Origin: Nocardiaceae bacterium | GTDB taxonomy: Bacteria > Actinomycetota > Actinomycetes > Mycobacteriales > Mycobacteriaceae | Assembly (NCBI GenBank): GCA_021372355.1 | Contig: JAJFUQ010000104.1 | Span: 1-56,474 of the forward strand | Length of the DNA stretch: 56,474 nt | Direction: 5' to 3' | In this document: one piece after another, positions 1-7,764 of the stretch | How the letters are laid out: each line of letters starts with the position of its first letter | Position numbering within the stretch: position 1 is the stretch's first letter | Notes under the pieces: model-generated | The model's database searches: none | The model's input: the letters and a program-made list of their open reading frames with translations, nothing else | What the model was told of the DNA's origin: nothing | Position numbers and translations under genes: made by a program

Positions 1-317
1 AGGCGGAACGGCTTGCCCACGTAGTCGTCGGCACCGGCATCGAGTCCGACGACGAAGTCGACCTCATCGGTGCGGGCCGTCAGCATGAGCACCGCGAGGT
101 TGGCGTTCTGCGCGCGCACCTGGCGGCAGACCTCGAGACCATCCATACCGGGAAGACCGAGGTCGAGGATCAGCAAGTCGTGGTCACCGGTGAGGGCAAG
201 GTCCAGCGCCGCAGGTCCGTCGCGCTCCACCGTCACCGTGTACCCCTCGCGGCCGAGGGCGCGCGCCAATGGCGCGGCGATGGCTTCGTCGTCTTCGGCA
301 AGCAGGACCGAGCTCAT
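1..317 (-). CDS. OmpR-family response regulator, receiver domain (partial, runs off window start)
   Basis: This is the N-terminal 105 residues of a two-component response regulator; the DNA-binding half lies outside the window. Reading the minus strand from ATG at 317, the receiver domain shows the acidic pocket (AEDDEA, residues 7-12), the phospho-acceptor Asp52 in LLILDLGLPGMDG, the switch Thr in MLTAR and the conserved Lys102 in GADDYVGKPFR. These are all the key residues of an active receiver. A sensor kinase would be expected downstream, to the left of the window, but is not visible. There is no Shine-Dalgarno; CACAAT lies 13 nt before the ATG, so the message may be leaderless. The output domain is inferred only from receiver similarity. 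Confidence 0.88.
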   Translation of the reverse strand, partial: MSSVLLAEDDEAIAAPLARALGREGYTVTVERDGPAALDLALTGDHDLLILDLGLPGMDGLEVCRQVRAQNANLAVLMLTARTDEVDFVVGLDAGADDYVGKPFR

Positions 318-549
318 AGGTGCCATTGTGCGTCAAGCAGTATCGATGCCACCTGAGACCCAGCGCGTAGGAGTTTGATTCATCGAGATTCGAACTCCGC
401 AGAGTGCCCAGCAGGTGGCGTAATGGTGCAAAACACCTGTATCGCCGCAGGTCGTCAGTCGGCCGCGGCGGCGCATTGCCGGTGCCGGTGATCGAACCGC
501 GGGTTCGAGCCCGTTGGTGGGCGTATTTCCGCCGTTAGGGTCCCTGTTC
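318..549. promoter_or_regulatory. Divergent intergenic region with two inverted repeats
   Basis: This 232-nt region separates the minus-strand response regulator from the plus-strand GntR gene and contains no credible gene. It holds an imperfect 12-nt-arm inverted repeat (370-381 with 387-398, 10 pairs plus one G-T), a CAGGTG/CACCTG pair (412-417 and 434-439), and a perfect 7-bp inverted repeat, TCGAACC GCG GGTTCGA (492-508). The last sits about 42 nt before the GntR start and is the best candidate autoregulatory operator. Confidence 0.5.
492..508. promoter_or_regulatory. Perfect 17-bp palindromic site upstream of GntR operon
   Basis: TCGAACC-GCG-GGTTCGA has two perfect 7-bp arms around a 3-nt centre. 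Its length and symmetry fit a dimeric winged-helix regulator such as the GntR protein encoded 42 nt downstream. That assignment is inference from position. The GGTTCGA arm resembles a tRNA T-loop, but no tRNA fold is possible here. Confidence 0.45.
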
Positions 550-1332
550 ATGCAGTTCAGCGACCAATTCTCAGATTCTCGAGGCGACGTCACGTCGGCT
601 CGACGGCTGCGCGCGGACCAGGCGCGGCAGGTCGCGGACGTCCTGCGTCATCAGATCCTCGCGGGCACTTATACCGAAACCCTGCCGGCCGAACAGGAGC
701 TCGCCGATGAGTACGCGGTGTCCCGCAACACCGTTCGAGAAGCTCTCGCCCTCCTGCGCACCGACGGACTGATCGACCGCGCGCCGAAGGTCGGGACCCG
801 GCCCACGACGCGCAAGTTCGACCACAGTCTCGAGGCACTGCTCGGTCTGCAGGAGACCCTGAAGGAACACGGGACTGTGCGCAACGAGGTGCGGACAGCC
901 ACCGTCATTTCCGCACCGACTGCGGTCGCCCGACGCCTGGGACTCGATCCGGGCGCGCGCGTCGTCTACATCGAGCGGCTGCGGTTTCTCGCGGATCTTC
1001 CCCTGAGCCTCGACCTCACCTATCTGACTCCGGAGATCGGCGCCGAAGTGCTTCGGCACGATCTCGAGACGAACGACATCTTCGTTCTGCTCGAGCAGAT
1101 CAGTGGTCAATCTCTCGGTCGCGCAGACCTCGCACTCGAAGCCGTCGCGGCCGATCCGCACACCGCGACAACTCTCGATTCGCCGGTCGGAGCGCCACTC
1201 CTCATGCTCGAACGCCTCAGTCATCTCGAAGACGAGTCTCCCGTCGACCTCGAATACATCCGGATGCGCGGAGACCGCATAACGATGCGCGGCTCTCTCA
1301 CCCGCGCCACCCCTGAGTGGAAGGTGCTGTAG
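550..1332 (+). CDS. GntR/HutC-family transcriptional regulator with UTRA effector domain
   Basis: A 260-residue regulator. The N-terminal winged helix-turn-helix spans about residues 20-85, with the GntR signature LPAEQELADEYAVSRNTVREAL. It is followed by a UTRA ligand-binding domain, recognisable from RVVYIERLRFLADLPLSLD and the C-terminal PVDLEYIRMRGDRITMRG. ATG 550 was preferred over an in-frame TTG at 514, since the extra residues are not family-like. The gene is the first of a plus-strand operon; its TAG is directly followed by the ferredoxin ATG. It probably senses the substrate or product of the neighbouring ABC importer/flavoprotein system and binds the 492-508 palindrome. The ligand is unknown. 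Confidence 0.85.
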   Translation: MQFSDQFSDSRGDVTSARRLRADQARQVADVLRHQILAGTYTETLPAEQELADEYAVSRNTVREALALLRTDGLIDRAPKVGTRPTTRKFDHSLEALLGLQETLKEHGTVRNEVRTATVISAPTAVARRLGLDPGARVVYIERLRFLADLPLSLDLTYLTPEIGAEVLRHDLETNDIFVLLEQISGQSLGRADLALEAVAADPHTATTLDSPVGAPLLMLERLSHLEDESPVDLEYIRMRGDRITMRGSLTRATPEWKVL

Positions 1333-1560
1333 ATGGCACTCGTGCCCCAACGCGCCGATGTCCCCGTGACGATCGACGAATCGCTGTGCATCAGCGGTTG
1401 CACCCTGTGCGTCGACATGTGCCCCCTCGACTCGCTGGCCATCCACTCCGAGTCGGGCAAGGCCTACATGCACGTCGACGAGTGCTGGTACTGCGGCCCG
1501 TGCGCGGCTCGATGTCCCACCGGTGCCGTGACCGTCAACATGCCCTACCTGCTGCGCTGA
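1333..1560 (+). CDS. AprB-like two-[4Fe-4S] ferredoxin
   Basis: A 75-residue protein with eight Cys arranged for two [4Fe-4S] clusters: C19-x3-C23-x2-C26-x3-C30P and C51-x2-C54-x2-C57-x3-C61P. The first spacing (Cx3C) is not the usual CxxC, and the second motif reads CWYCGPCAARCP. The stretch GKAYMHVDECWYCGPC resembles the beta subunit of adenylylsulfate reductase (AprB), including the Trp after the first Cys of that cluster. The long C-terminal tail of AprB is absent. It starts immediately after the GntR stop codon, so the two are co-transcribed. The likely role is electron transfer to or from the AprA-like flavoprotein five genes along. The ferredoxin assignment is secure; the AprB relation comes from manual comparison. 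Confidence 0.9.
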   Translation: MALVPQRADVPVTIDESLCISGCTLCVDMCPLDSLAIHSESGKAYMHVDECWYCGPCAARCPTGAVTVNMPYLLR

Positions 1561-1579
1561 ATTCTCCCGAAAGAACCAG

Positions 1580-2977
1580 ATGAAACTCCGTTCCCGACTC
1601 GTCCCCGCACTCCTGGCGGTCAGCATCGCGGCCTCCGGATGCTCGCTCGAATCGACCAAGTCCGACGCTCCCGCCGGTTCGGTCGAGATCGTCATCGGCT
1701 ACCAGTCGAAGACCATCAACACGGTCACCGCAGGCGCACTGCTCAAGGCCAAGGGCTTCCTCGTCAACCGTTTGAACGAACTCACCGCCAAGGGTGGCCC
1801 GAACTACATCGTCGACTGGCAGGACTACGACACCGGCGCCCCGATCACCGCGCAGATGGTGGCCGGAAAAATCGACATCGGCTCGATGGGCGACTACCCC
1901 CTCCTCATCAACGGCTCTCGCACACAAGTCAACGAGCAGTCGAAGACCGAACTCGTCTCGGTCACCGGGTACAACCCCAAGGGCGCGCTCAACATGGTCG
2001 TTGTCAATCCCGATTCGACCGCCACGAAGCTCGCCGACCTCGCCGGGCAGAAGGTGTCGACAAGCGTCGGATCGGCAGGTCACGGCACGCTGGTTCGCGC
2101 CCTGCGGAACGACGGAATCGACCCGACCACGGGCGTCGAAGTCCTCAACCAGCAGCCGCAGATCGGCGCCACGGCACTCGAATCACACCAGGTAGCGGCT
2201 CTGTCACAGTTCGTCGCGTGGCCGGGACTTCTCGTCTTCCAGGACAAGGCGAAGCTGCTGTACGACGGCGCCGAGGGCAACACCCCGACGTTCCACGGCG
2301 TCGTGGCCCGCCGAGCGTTCGCCAAGGAGCACCCCGAGGTCTTGCAAGCATTCCTCGAGGCGCAGATCGATGCCACCAAGTTCCAGAACGAGCACCCGTT
2401 CGAGGCCGCCGAATTCGTCGCCGACGAATCGGGACTGCCGAAGGAGGTCGTCTACCTCTACAACGGCCCCGGTGGCACGAGCTTCGACACGACCCTCAAG
2501 CCCAGCCTGATTTCCGCCTTCAAGGACGACGTCTCGTACCTCAAGTCCATCGGCGACTTCAAGGACCTCGACATCGACCAGTTCGTGCAGGATGGTCCGC
2601 TGCGCAAGGCGTTCGAGGCGACCAACTCGGGCAGCTACGACACGCAGTTGGCGAGCACCACGAACCCTGATCTCCTCCCGCAGGGCGAGAAGGCCGGCGA
2701 GATCTGGATCGACGGCGAGAGCCCACAGCCGGTCGCCGACGCGAATGCGCTGCTCAAGGCCGTTCAGTCGGCCAAGGCTGGCGGAAAGAAGATCCGGGCG
2801 GTGTACATCCCGGACGCCGAACTCGGCACTCGCTGGTTCGCCGACAAGGCGGTCTGGGTGCGCGAGGGTGACACCTTCTTGCCGTTCACGACCTCGGCCG
2901 CGGCCGACCGCTACCTCAGCGTTCACCCGACCGGCGCCGTCGTGAGCTACGACCAAGCCGTCACGGACGTCAAGTGA
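1580..2977 (+). CDS. ABC transporter solute-binding lipoprotein (SsuA/TauA/NMT1-like) with NosL-like C-terminal domain
   Basis: A 465-residue exported lipoprotein with a lipobox (SIAASGC, Cys21). Residues ~35-360 match the sulfonate/nitrate/taurine-type periplasmic-binding fold: VEIVIGYQSKTINTVTAGALL, GKIDIGSMGDYPLLINGS, and HQVAALSQFVAWPGLL. The protein is about 100 residues longer than typical SsuA. The tail (about 372-465) reads IPDAELGTRWFADKAVWV, then a PF..AAADRYLSVHPTGAVVSYDQ segment, which resembles the C-terminal half of NosL-type proteins. It precedes the permease with a 1-nt TGATG overlap. The substrate is not determinable; organosulfur compounds are an inference from the family and the AprBA-like partners. 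Confidence 0.85.
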   Translation: MKLRSRLVPALLAVSIAASGCSLESTKSDAPAGSVEIVIGYQSKTINTVTAGALLKAKGFLVNRLNELTAKGGPNYIVDWQDYDTGAPITAQMVAGKIDIGSMGDYPLLINGSRTQVNEQSKTELVSVTGYNPKGALNMVVVNPDSTATKLADLAGQKVSTSVGSAGHGTLVRALRNDGIDPTTGVEVLNQQPQIGATALESHQVAALSQFVAWPGLLVFQDKAKLLYDGAEGNTPTFHGVVARRAFAKEHPEVLQAFLEAQIDATKFQNEHPFEAAEFVADESGLPKEVVYLYNGPGGTSFDTTLKPSLISAFKDDVSYLKSIGDFKDLDIDQFVQDGPLRKAFEATNSGSYDTQLASTTNPDLLPQGEKAGEIWIDGESPQPVADANALLKAVQSAKAGGKKIRAVYIPDAELGTRWFADKAVWVREGDTFLPFTTSAAADRYLSVHPTGAVVSYDQAVTDVK

Positions 2978-3834
2978 TGAGCACGCTCACAGTGTCCCCA
3001 CCTGCGACTGCGCAGGTGGGGACCGCCCCGCTTGACGAGAAGGCCCCCGCGTCCCGCCGGTCGCCCTGGCGCTCCCGCATTGTCCGCGTACTGGCCGTGG
3101 TGTCGGCAGTGGGTCTATGGGAGTTGCTCACCGTCAATCACGTCCGATTGTGGCTGCGGTTCGACACTCTCCCGACGGTCGGCGAGATCGCTGCGAATCT
3201 CGTCAAGCATCTGCAGTCGCAGCAGTATTACGTCGACATCGCTCAGTCGTTGATCCGGATCGTCACCGGTTTCGGTCTCGCCGCCGTAGTCGGTGTCATC
3301 GCCGGCATCGCTCTCGCTCGGTCACGCTGGCTGGCCGACATCTTCGGACCGCTCACCGAACTCGTCCGCCCGATCCCGGCCATCGCTCTCGTTCCCGTCG
3401 CGATCCTGCTGTTCCCGACCGACGAGTCCGGGATCGTCTTCATCACCTTCACGGCCTCGCTGTTCCCGATTCTGGTCAGCACCCGTCACGCAGTGCGCGC
3501 GATTCCGACGATCTGGGAGGACGCCGCGGTGACCCTCGGCGGTCGGCGACGAGACGTGCTCCTGCGGGTCGTCCTCCCCGGCATCCTGCCGGGCGTGTTC
3601 AGCGGGCTGTCGGTGGGCATGGGCGTCGCCTGGATCTGTCTCATCTCAGCCGAGATGATCTCGGGTCAACTCGGTATCGGTTACCGCACGTGGCAGTCGT
3701 ACACGATCGTCGACTACCCCGCGGTCTTCGTCGGAATGATCACGATCGGCGTGCTCGGCTTCGTCACCTCGGGCCTCGTCGAACTCACCGGCCGCCGCGT
3801 CACGCGCTGGCTGCCTCGGGAAGGAGTCAGATGA
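2977..3834 (+). CDS. ABC transporter permease (SsuC/TauC-like)
   Basis: A 285-residue inner-membrane permease with about six hydrophobic segments. It has the EAA-type cytoplasmic loop that contacts the ATPase, AAVTLGGRRRDVLLRVVLPGILPGVFSGL. The start ATG 2977 overlaps the preceding TGA by one base; a GTG one codon earlier is possible. The stop overlaps the ATPase start as ATGA. The family imports sulfonates, taurine, nitrate or related small anions. The packing shows it belongs with the lipoprotein and ATPase as one importer. Confidence 0.9.
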   Translation: MSTLTVSPPATAQVGTAPLDEKAPASRRSPWRSRIVRVLAVVSAVGLWELLTVNHVRLWLRFDTLPTVGEIAANLVKHLQSQQYYVDIAQSLIRIVTGFGLAAVVGVIAGIALARSRWLADIFGPLTELVRPIPAIALVPVAILLFPTDESGIVFITFTASLFPILVSTRHAVRAIPTIWEDAAVTLGGRRRDVLLRVVLPGILPGVFSGLSVGMGVAWICLISAEMISGQLGIGYRTWQSYTIVDYPAVFVGMITIGVLGFVTSGLVELTGRRVTRWLPREGVR

Positions 3835-4559
3835 CCGCCGCCACGACCCTGGGAATGGGCCTCTCGCTGTCGCGGGTGGGCATCACGTATGGCAGCAACC
3901 ACGTCATCGACGGAATCGACCTCGAGGTTCGACCGGGCGAGATCCTCGTGATCGCCGGTAAGTCCGGGTGCGGGAAGTCGACGTTGCTCCGCGCCCTCGC
4001 CGGTTTGCGCAATCCGGACGCGGGAACGATTCGCGCCGATGGCGTTCCCATCGAAAGGCCCTCGGCCGACAGAGCTTTGGTGTTTCAAGACGACGCTCTC
4101 CTGCCGTGGCGGACGGTCCGCAACAACATCGGCTTCGCGCTGCGACTACGCGGCTTCTCGCGCGCCGACAGCATGGCAAAGGCACTGCGGTGGATCGACG
4201 AGGTGGGTCTGACCGGCTACGCCGACTACCTGCCACGCGACCTGTCCGGCGGCATGCGGCAGCGCGTACAACTCGCCCGCAGCCTGGCCGGCTCACCCCG
4301 TGCAGTGCTCATGGACGAGCCGTTCGGCGCGCTGGACACCCAAACCCGCGCGGACATGCAGCGACTGCTGATCGACACCTGGAAAGCGCACCCGACCACG
4401 ATCGTCTTCGTGACCCACGACCTCGACGAGGCGCTACGCCTGGGCGATCGGGTCGCGGTTCTCGGCCAGGGCCAACTTCGTGCGGTTCTCGATGTGCCGC
4501 AACCTCGCCAGCTCGTTGATCGCAGCCAACTGAAGGCCCAGATTCTGGAGGACCTGTGA
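3831..4559 (+). CDS. ABC transporter ATP-binding protein (SsuB/TauB-like)
   Basis: A 242-residue nucleotide-binding subunit with Walker A GKSGCGKST, Q-loop VFQDDALLPWRTV, ABC signature LSGGMRQRVQLARSL, Walker B AVLMDEP and H-loop VTHDLDEA. Every catalytic element is present. ATG 3831 overlaps the permease stop (ATGA). The same frame is open far upstream, but that part is the shadow of the permease gene. Its stop overlaps the GTG of the flavoprotein, so importer and enzyme are translationally coupled. Confidence 0.93.
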   Translation: MTAATTLGMGLSLSRVGITYGSNHVIDGIDLEVRPGEILVIAGKSGCGKSTLLRALAGLRNPDAGTIRADGVPIERPSADRALVFQDDALLPWRTVRNNIGFALRLRGFSRADSMAKALRWIDEVGLTGYADYLPRDLSGGMRQRVQLARSLAGSPRAVLMDEPFGALDTQTRADMQRLLIDTWKAHPTTIVFVTHDLDEALRLGDRVAVLGQGQLRAVLDVPQPRQLVDRSQLKAQILEDL

Positions 4560-7258
4560 GCCTGCCTCTGAACATCCCTGACCTGGCCGACGCGACTCGC
4601 CTCGACTGCGACGTCCTCGTCATCGGAGGCGGGACGGCGGGCACGATGGCAGCCCTCACCGCCGCCGACAACGGCGCGAACGTCCTATTGCTCGAGAAGG
4701 CGCACGTTCGGCACTCCGGTGCTCTCGCGATGGGTATGGACGGCGTCAACAACGCGGTCGTCCCGGGCAAGGCCTCCCCCGAGGACTACGTCGCCGAGAT
4801 CACGCGCGCCAACGACGGCATCGTCAATCAGCGCACCGTCTACCAGACGGCGACCCGTGGCTTTGCCATGGTGCAGCGACTCGAGCGGTACGGCGTGAAG
4901 TTCGAGAAGGACGAATACGGCGAATACGCGGTCCGGCGCGTGCACCGATCCGGGTCGTACGTCCTTCCGATGCCCGAGGGCAAAGACGTCAAGAAGGTGC
5001 TCTACCGCGTGCTCCGGCAGCGGTCGATGCGCGAGAAGATCCAGATCGAAAACCGCGTCATGCCGGTGCGCGTGCTCACCACCGAAGGTCGTGCCGTCGG
5101 GGCGGCAGCATTCAACACACGGACCGGGGAGTTCGTCGCGATCAGCGCAAAGGCCGTCATCCTCGCGACCGGCCCGTGCGGACGTCTCGGACTTCCGGCC
5201 TCCGGTTACCTCTACGGCACCTACGAGAATCCGACGAACGCCGGTGACGGCTATTCGATGGCTTACCACGCCGGTGCCGAACTGTCCGGCATCGAGTGCT
5301 TCCAGATCAATCCGCTGATCAAGGACTACAACGGTCCGGCGTGCGCGTACGTCGCGAACCCGTTCGGCGGCTATCAGGTGAACGCGGCCGGCGAACGCTT
5401 CGTCGACTCCGACTACTGGTCCGGCCACATGATGGCCGAGGTGAAACAGGAGATCGAGTCCGCTCGCGGCCCGATCTACCTCAAGGTTTCGCACCTGCCC
5501 GACGAGACACTGTCGACGCTCGAAAACATCCTCCACACCACCGAGCGACCCACCCGCGGCACCTTCCACGCCAACCGCGGGCACGACTACCGCACTCACG
5601 ACATCGAGATGCACATCTCTGAAATCGGCTTGTGCAGCGGACATTCTGCCTCGGGCGTGTGGGTCGACGAGAACGCGCGCACGACGGTGCCGGGCCTTTA
5701 CGCGGCGGGCGACCTGGCGTGCGTGCCACACAACTACATGATCGGCGCATTCGTCTATGGAGACCTGGCCGGCGCTCATGCCGCGACCAACCTCGGACCA
5801 GCGCCGGTCGAGCTACCCGCTGCGCAGCTCGCCGAGGCACACGAGCTGATCTACCGGCCCCTTCGCCATCCGGACGGGCCGCCGCAGACACAGGTCGAAT
5901 ACAAGCTCCGCCGGTTCGTCAACGATTATGTTGCGCCACCCAAGACGGCGACGAAGTTGTCGATCGCCGTCGAGACGTTCGATCGCATGCGCGCCGAGAT
6001 CGAGGCGATGGGCGCCCAGACCCCGCATGAGTTGATGCGTGCGGTCGAGGTGTCGTTCATCCGGGATTGCGCGGAAATGGCGGCCCGCAGTTCGCTTACC
6101 CGCACCGAATCTCGGTGGGGGCTCTATCACGACCGCTCCGACGTGCCGGAACGCAACGACGAGGACTGGCGTTTCCACCTCAACCTGCGCAAGGGCGTCG
6201 ACGGCGAGATGGAGTTCTTCAAGCGTCCGGTCGCGCCGTACCTCGTGCCGGTACCGGAGTTCGACGACGTCCCGCCCCACGATCCGACGATTCACGCGGT
6301 CGCCACTCCCGACCTAATCAGCGGGCGCGCACCGCACATCCCACCGGCTCCGGCGTCCACACCTGGGACGCCACCCTCCCCACGCCTGGTCACCCTGCTC
6401 TGTCTCGATTCCCCCACAGTCGACGAGTTGACCGAGTACCTCGCGGACTCCGATCCTCGAGTACGAGTCGCCGCGCTCGCCGTGCTGAGCGAGAACACGC
6501 CGTCGGGTTTCGAGCGGGAATTCATCAACGCCCTGGGAGATCGCGCACCCGCGGTTCGACGGGCAGCGGCCGAATCCTTGCGCGAGCTCGTGGAGGTTCT
6601 GCCCACCGCGGACGGACTCATCGAGCACCTGACTTCGACGGATGCGCTGGTACGCGCGACCGTGATCGACCTGCTTCGGGCCCTTCGGGAGGGCGCCGCG
6701 ACCGACTACCGATCGGCGCTTGGCGATGTCGACCATCGCGTTCGGGTCGAAGCAATCCGCGCTCTGGTGTCGATCGATGACTGGGTTTCCGTCGGTTCGC
6801 TCGCTCGCGACGAGAACCGGGAAGTTCGGATCGCTGTCGCGAACGGTCTGGCGAGTATCGGAGGCGGCGGCCACGACATCGTGCGCGACCTGTCCTCGGA
6901 CCCGGACCCGCTGGTTCGGGCTGCCGCACTCGGGGCCTATGCGGCGCTCGGCGTGCCGCGGGACGACGTCAGCAAGCTGACGGGTTCGATCCGGCATGCC
7001 GCCTGGCAGGTTCGAGTCGGCGCCGCGAAAGGACTGGCCGGCGCGACCGCGCTTGTTGCCGTGGAGCCGCTGCGCAGTGCGCTCGACGATCCGCACCTCG
7101 ATGTCCGCAAGGCGGCGGTGTTGTCGCTGGCAGTGTGGCCGGACGATGCTGGCGCCGTCGACGCACTCGAGTCAGCGCTCGACGACACCGACGCCGATGT
7201 CCGCGCTTATGCCCGGCAGGCGGTTTCGGCTCAGCGGGTGGCGTTGCCGTCGGTCTGA
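4556..7258 (+). CDS. AprA-like FAD-dependent oxidoreductase fused to HEAT repeats
   Basis: A 900-residue fusion. Residues ~15-575 form a fumarate-reductase/AprA-type flavoprotein. The FAD Rossmann motif is DVLVIGGGTAGTMAAL. A segment HSGALAMGMDGVNN resembles the AprA active-site strand (RSGAVAQGLSAIN), and the second FAD motif is GLYAAGDLACVPHNYMIGAF, with the His that AprA has in SPHKFSSGSF. Residues ~625-897 carry about nine HEAT repeats (D..VR.AA.. units). Succinate dehydrogenase/fumarate reductase and APS reductase alpha subunits normally lack such a tail. GTG 4556 overlaps the ATPase stop (GTGA). The substrate is unknown; the ferredoxin at 1333 is the likely redox partner. The last 28 nt overlap the convergent PH-domain gene. 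Confidence 0.88.
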   Translation: MSLPLNIPDLADATRLDCDVLVIGGGTAGTMAALTAADNGANVLLLEKAHVRHSGALAMGMDGVNNAVVPGKASPEDYVAEITRANDGIVNQRTVYQTATRGFAMVQRLERYGVKFEKDEYGEYAVRRVHRSGSYVLPMPEGKDVKKVLYRVLRQRSMREKIQIENRVMPVRVLTTEGRAVGAAAFNTRTGEFVAISAKAVILATGPCGRLGLPASGYLYGTYENPTNAGDGYSMAYHAGAELSGIECFQINPLIKDYNGPACAYVANPFGGYQVNAAGERFVDSDYWSGHMMAEVKQEIESARGPIYLKVSHLPDETLSTLENILHTTERPTRGTFHANRGHDYRTHDIEMHISEIGLCSGHSASGVWVDENARTTVPGLYAAGDLACVPHNYMIGAFVYGDLAGAHAATNLGPAPVELPAAQLAEAHELIYRPLRHPDGPPQTQVEYKLRRFVNDYVAPPKTATKLSIAVETFDRMRAEIEAMGAQTPHELMRAVEVSFIRDCAEMAARSSLTRTESRWGLYHDRSDVPERNDEDWRFHLNLRKGVDGEMEFFKRPVAPYLVPVPEFDDVPPHDPTIHAVATPDLISGRAPHIPPAPASTPGTPPSPRLVTLLCLDSPTVDELTEYLADSDPRVRVAALAVLSENTPSGFEREFINALGDRAPAVRRAAAESLRELVEVLPTADGLIEHLTSTDALVRATVIDLLRALREGAATDYRSALGDVDHRVRVEAIRALVSIDDWVSVGSLARDENREVRIAVANGLASIGGGGHDIVRDLSSDPDPLVRAAALGAYAALGVPRDDVSKLTGSIRHAAWQVRVGAAKGLAGATALVAVEPLRSALDDPHLDVRKAAVLSLAVWPDDAGAVDALESALDDTDADVRAYARQAVSAQRVALPSV
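6420..7245 (+). repeat. About nine HEAT repeats encoded in the flavoprotein 3' end
   Basis: Successive ~30-residue units carry the signature D-x-x-VR-x-AA: DPRVRVAAL, APAVRRAAA, DALVRATVI, DHRVRVEAI, NREVRIAVA, DPLVRAAAL, AWQVRVGAA, HLDVRKAAV, DADVRAYAR. This predicts a curved alpha-solenoid for protein binding, joined to the catalytic part by a Pro-rich linker (HIPPAPASTPGTPPSPR). Confidence 0.85.
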
Positions 7259-7752
7259 CCGTCGTCCTCGAACACCTGGTGGTACATCAACGAGTGCACC
7301 TTCTTGACCTGCGGGATCTCGTCGAACTCGAGCGGGTCCTGGGACGCCGACTCGATGATCAGCTTTCCGGTTCCGAAGATTCGATCCCACACACCATGGG
7401 TGAACTGAACGCTCGAGATGCGCGACAGCGCGATGTCGATCCCGCTGTGGGTCAGGATTCCGTGGCGAAACAGGACGCGACGGTTCGTGACCACGAAGTG
7501 CGTCGTTTTCCAGCTGAGGAACGGCGCCACGCACAGCCAGCCGACGATCGCGAGCCACACCACCGCGAGGACTCCGAGGGCGACAAGCCGTCCGTTGCCG
7601 TCGACTTTGTTGGCCGCCAGACCCCCGACGTAACCGATGACAGCCGAGCTGACGAAAAGGATGACCACCGGCCAGAACAGCATCTTCCAGTGCGGGTGAC
7701 GATGCAGAAGGAGGTCTTCGTCACCGGCTAGGTCGTCCTCTGGAAATCCCAT
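7231..7752 (-). CDS. PH-domain membrane protein (Rv3278c-like)
   Basis: A 173-residue membrane protein. Two hydrophobic segments near residues 25-75 are followed by a bacterial PH domain (FVVTNRRVLFRHGILTHSGIDIALSRISSVQF). A homologue lies next to birA in M. tuberculosis (Rv3278c), as here. ATG 7752 was chosen over a TTG two codons upstream; TAGTAC lies just before it. It follows birA by 12 nt on the same strand and is probably co-transcribed. Its 3' end overlaps the flavoprotein stop by 28 nt, tail to tail. The function is unknown; lipid or membrane-protein binding is only a family guess. Confidence 0.88.
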   Translation of the reverse strand: MGFPEDDLAGDEDLLLHRHPHWKMLFWPVVILFVSSAVIGYVGGLAANKVDGNGRLVALGVLAVVWLAIVGWLCVAPFLSWKTTHFVVTNRRVLFRHGILTHSGIDIALSRISSVQFTHGVWDRIFGTGKLIIESASQDPLEFDEIPQVKKVHSLMYHQVFEDDGQTDGNATR

Positions 7753-7764
7753 GATCAAAAGGTA

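Noticed and set aside
480..525. tRNA-like T-loop sequence GGGTTCGAGCCC
   Set aside because: The flanking bases do not form a 5-bp T stem, acceptor stem or anticodon arm; it is better explained as one half of the 492-508 palindrome.
571..1695. Long minus-strand open frame (374 residues) opposite the GntR and ferredoxin genes
   Set aside because: Its composition is Arg/Asp/Gly/Val-rich with no motifs, typical of antisense frames in high-GC DNA. The plus strand encodes recognised proteins throughout.
1333..7258. Succinate dehydrogenase/fumarate reductase operon
   Set aside because: There is no cytochrome b membrane anchor and no 2Fe-2S/3Fe-4S iron-sulfur subunit; the small ferredoxin and the AprA-like motifs fit better with an AprBA-type pair.
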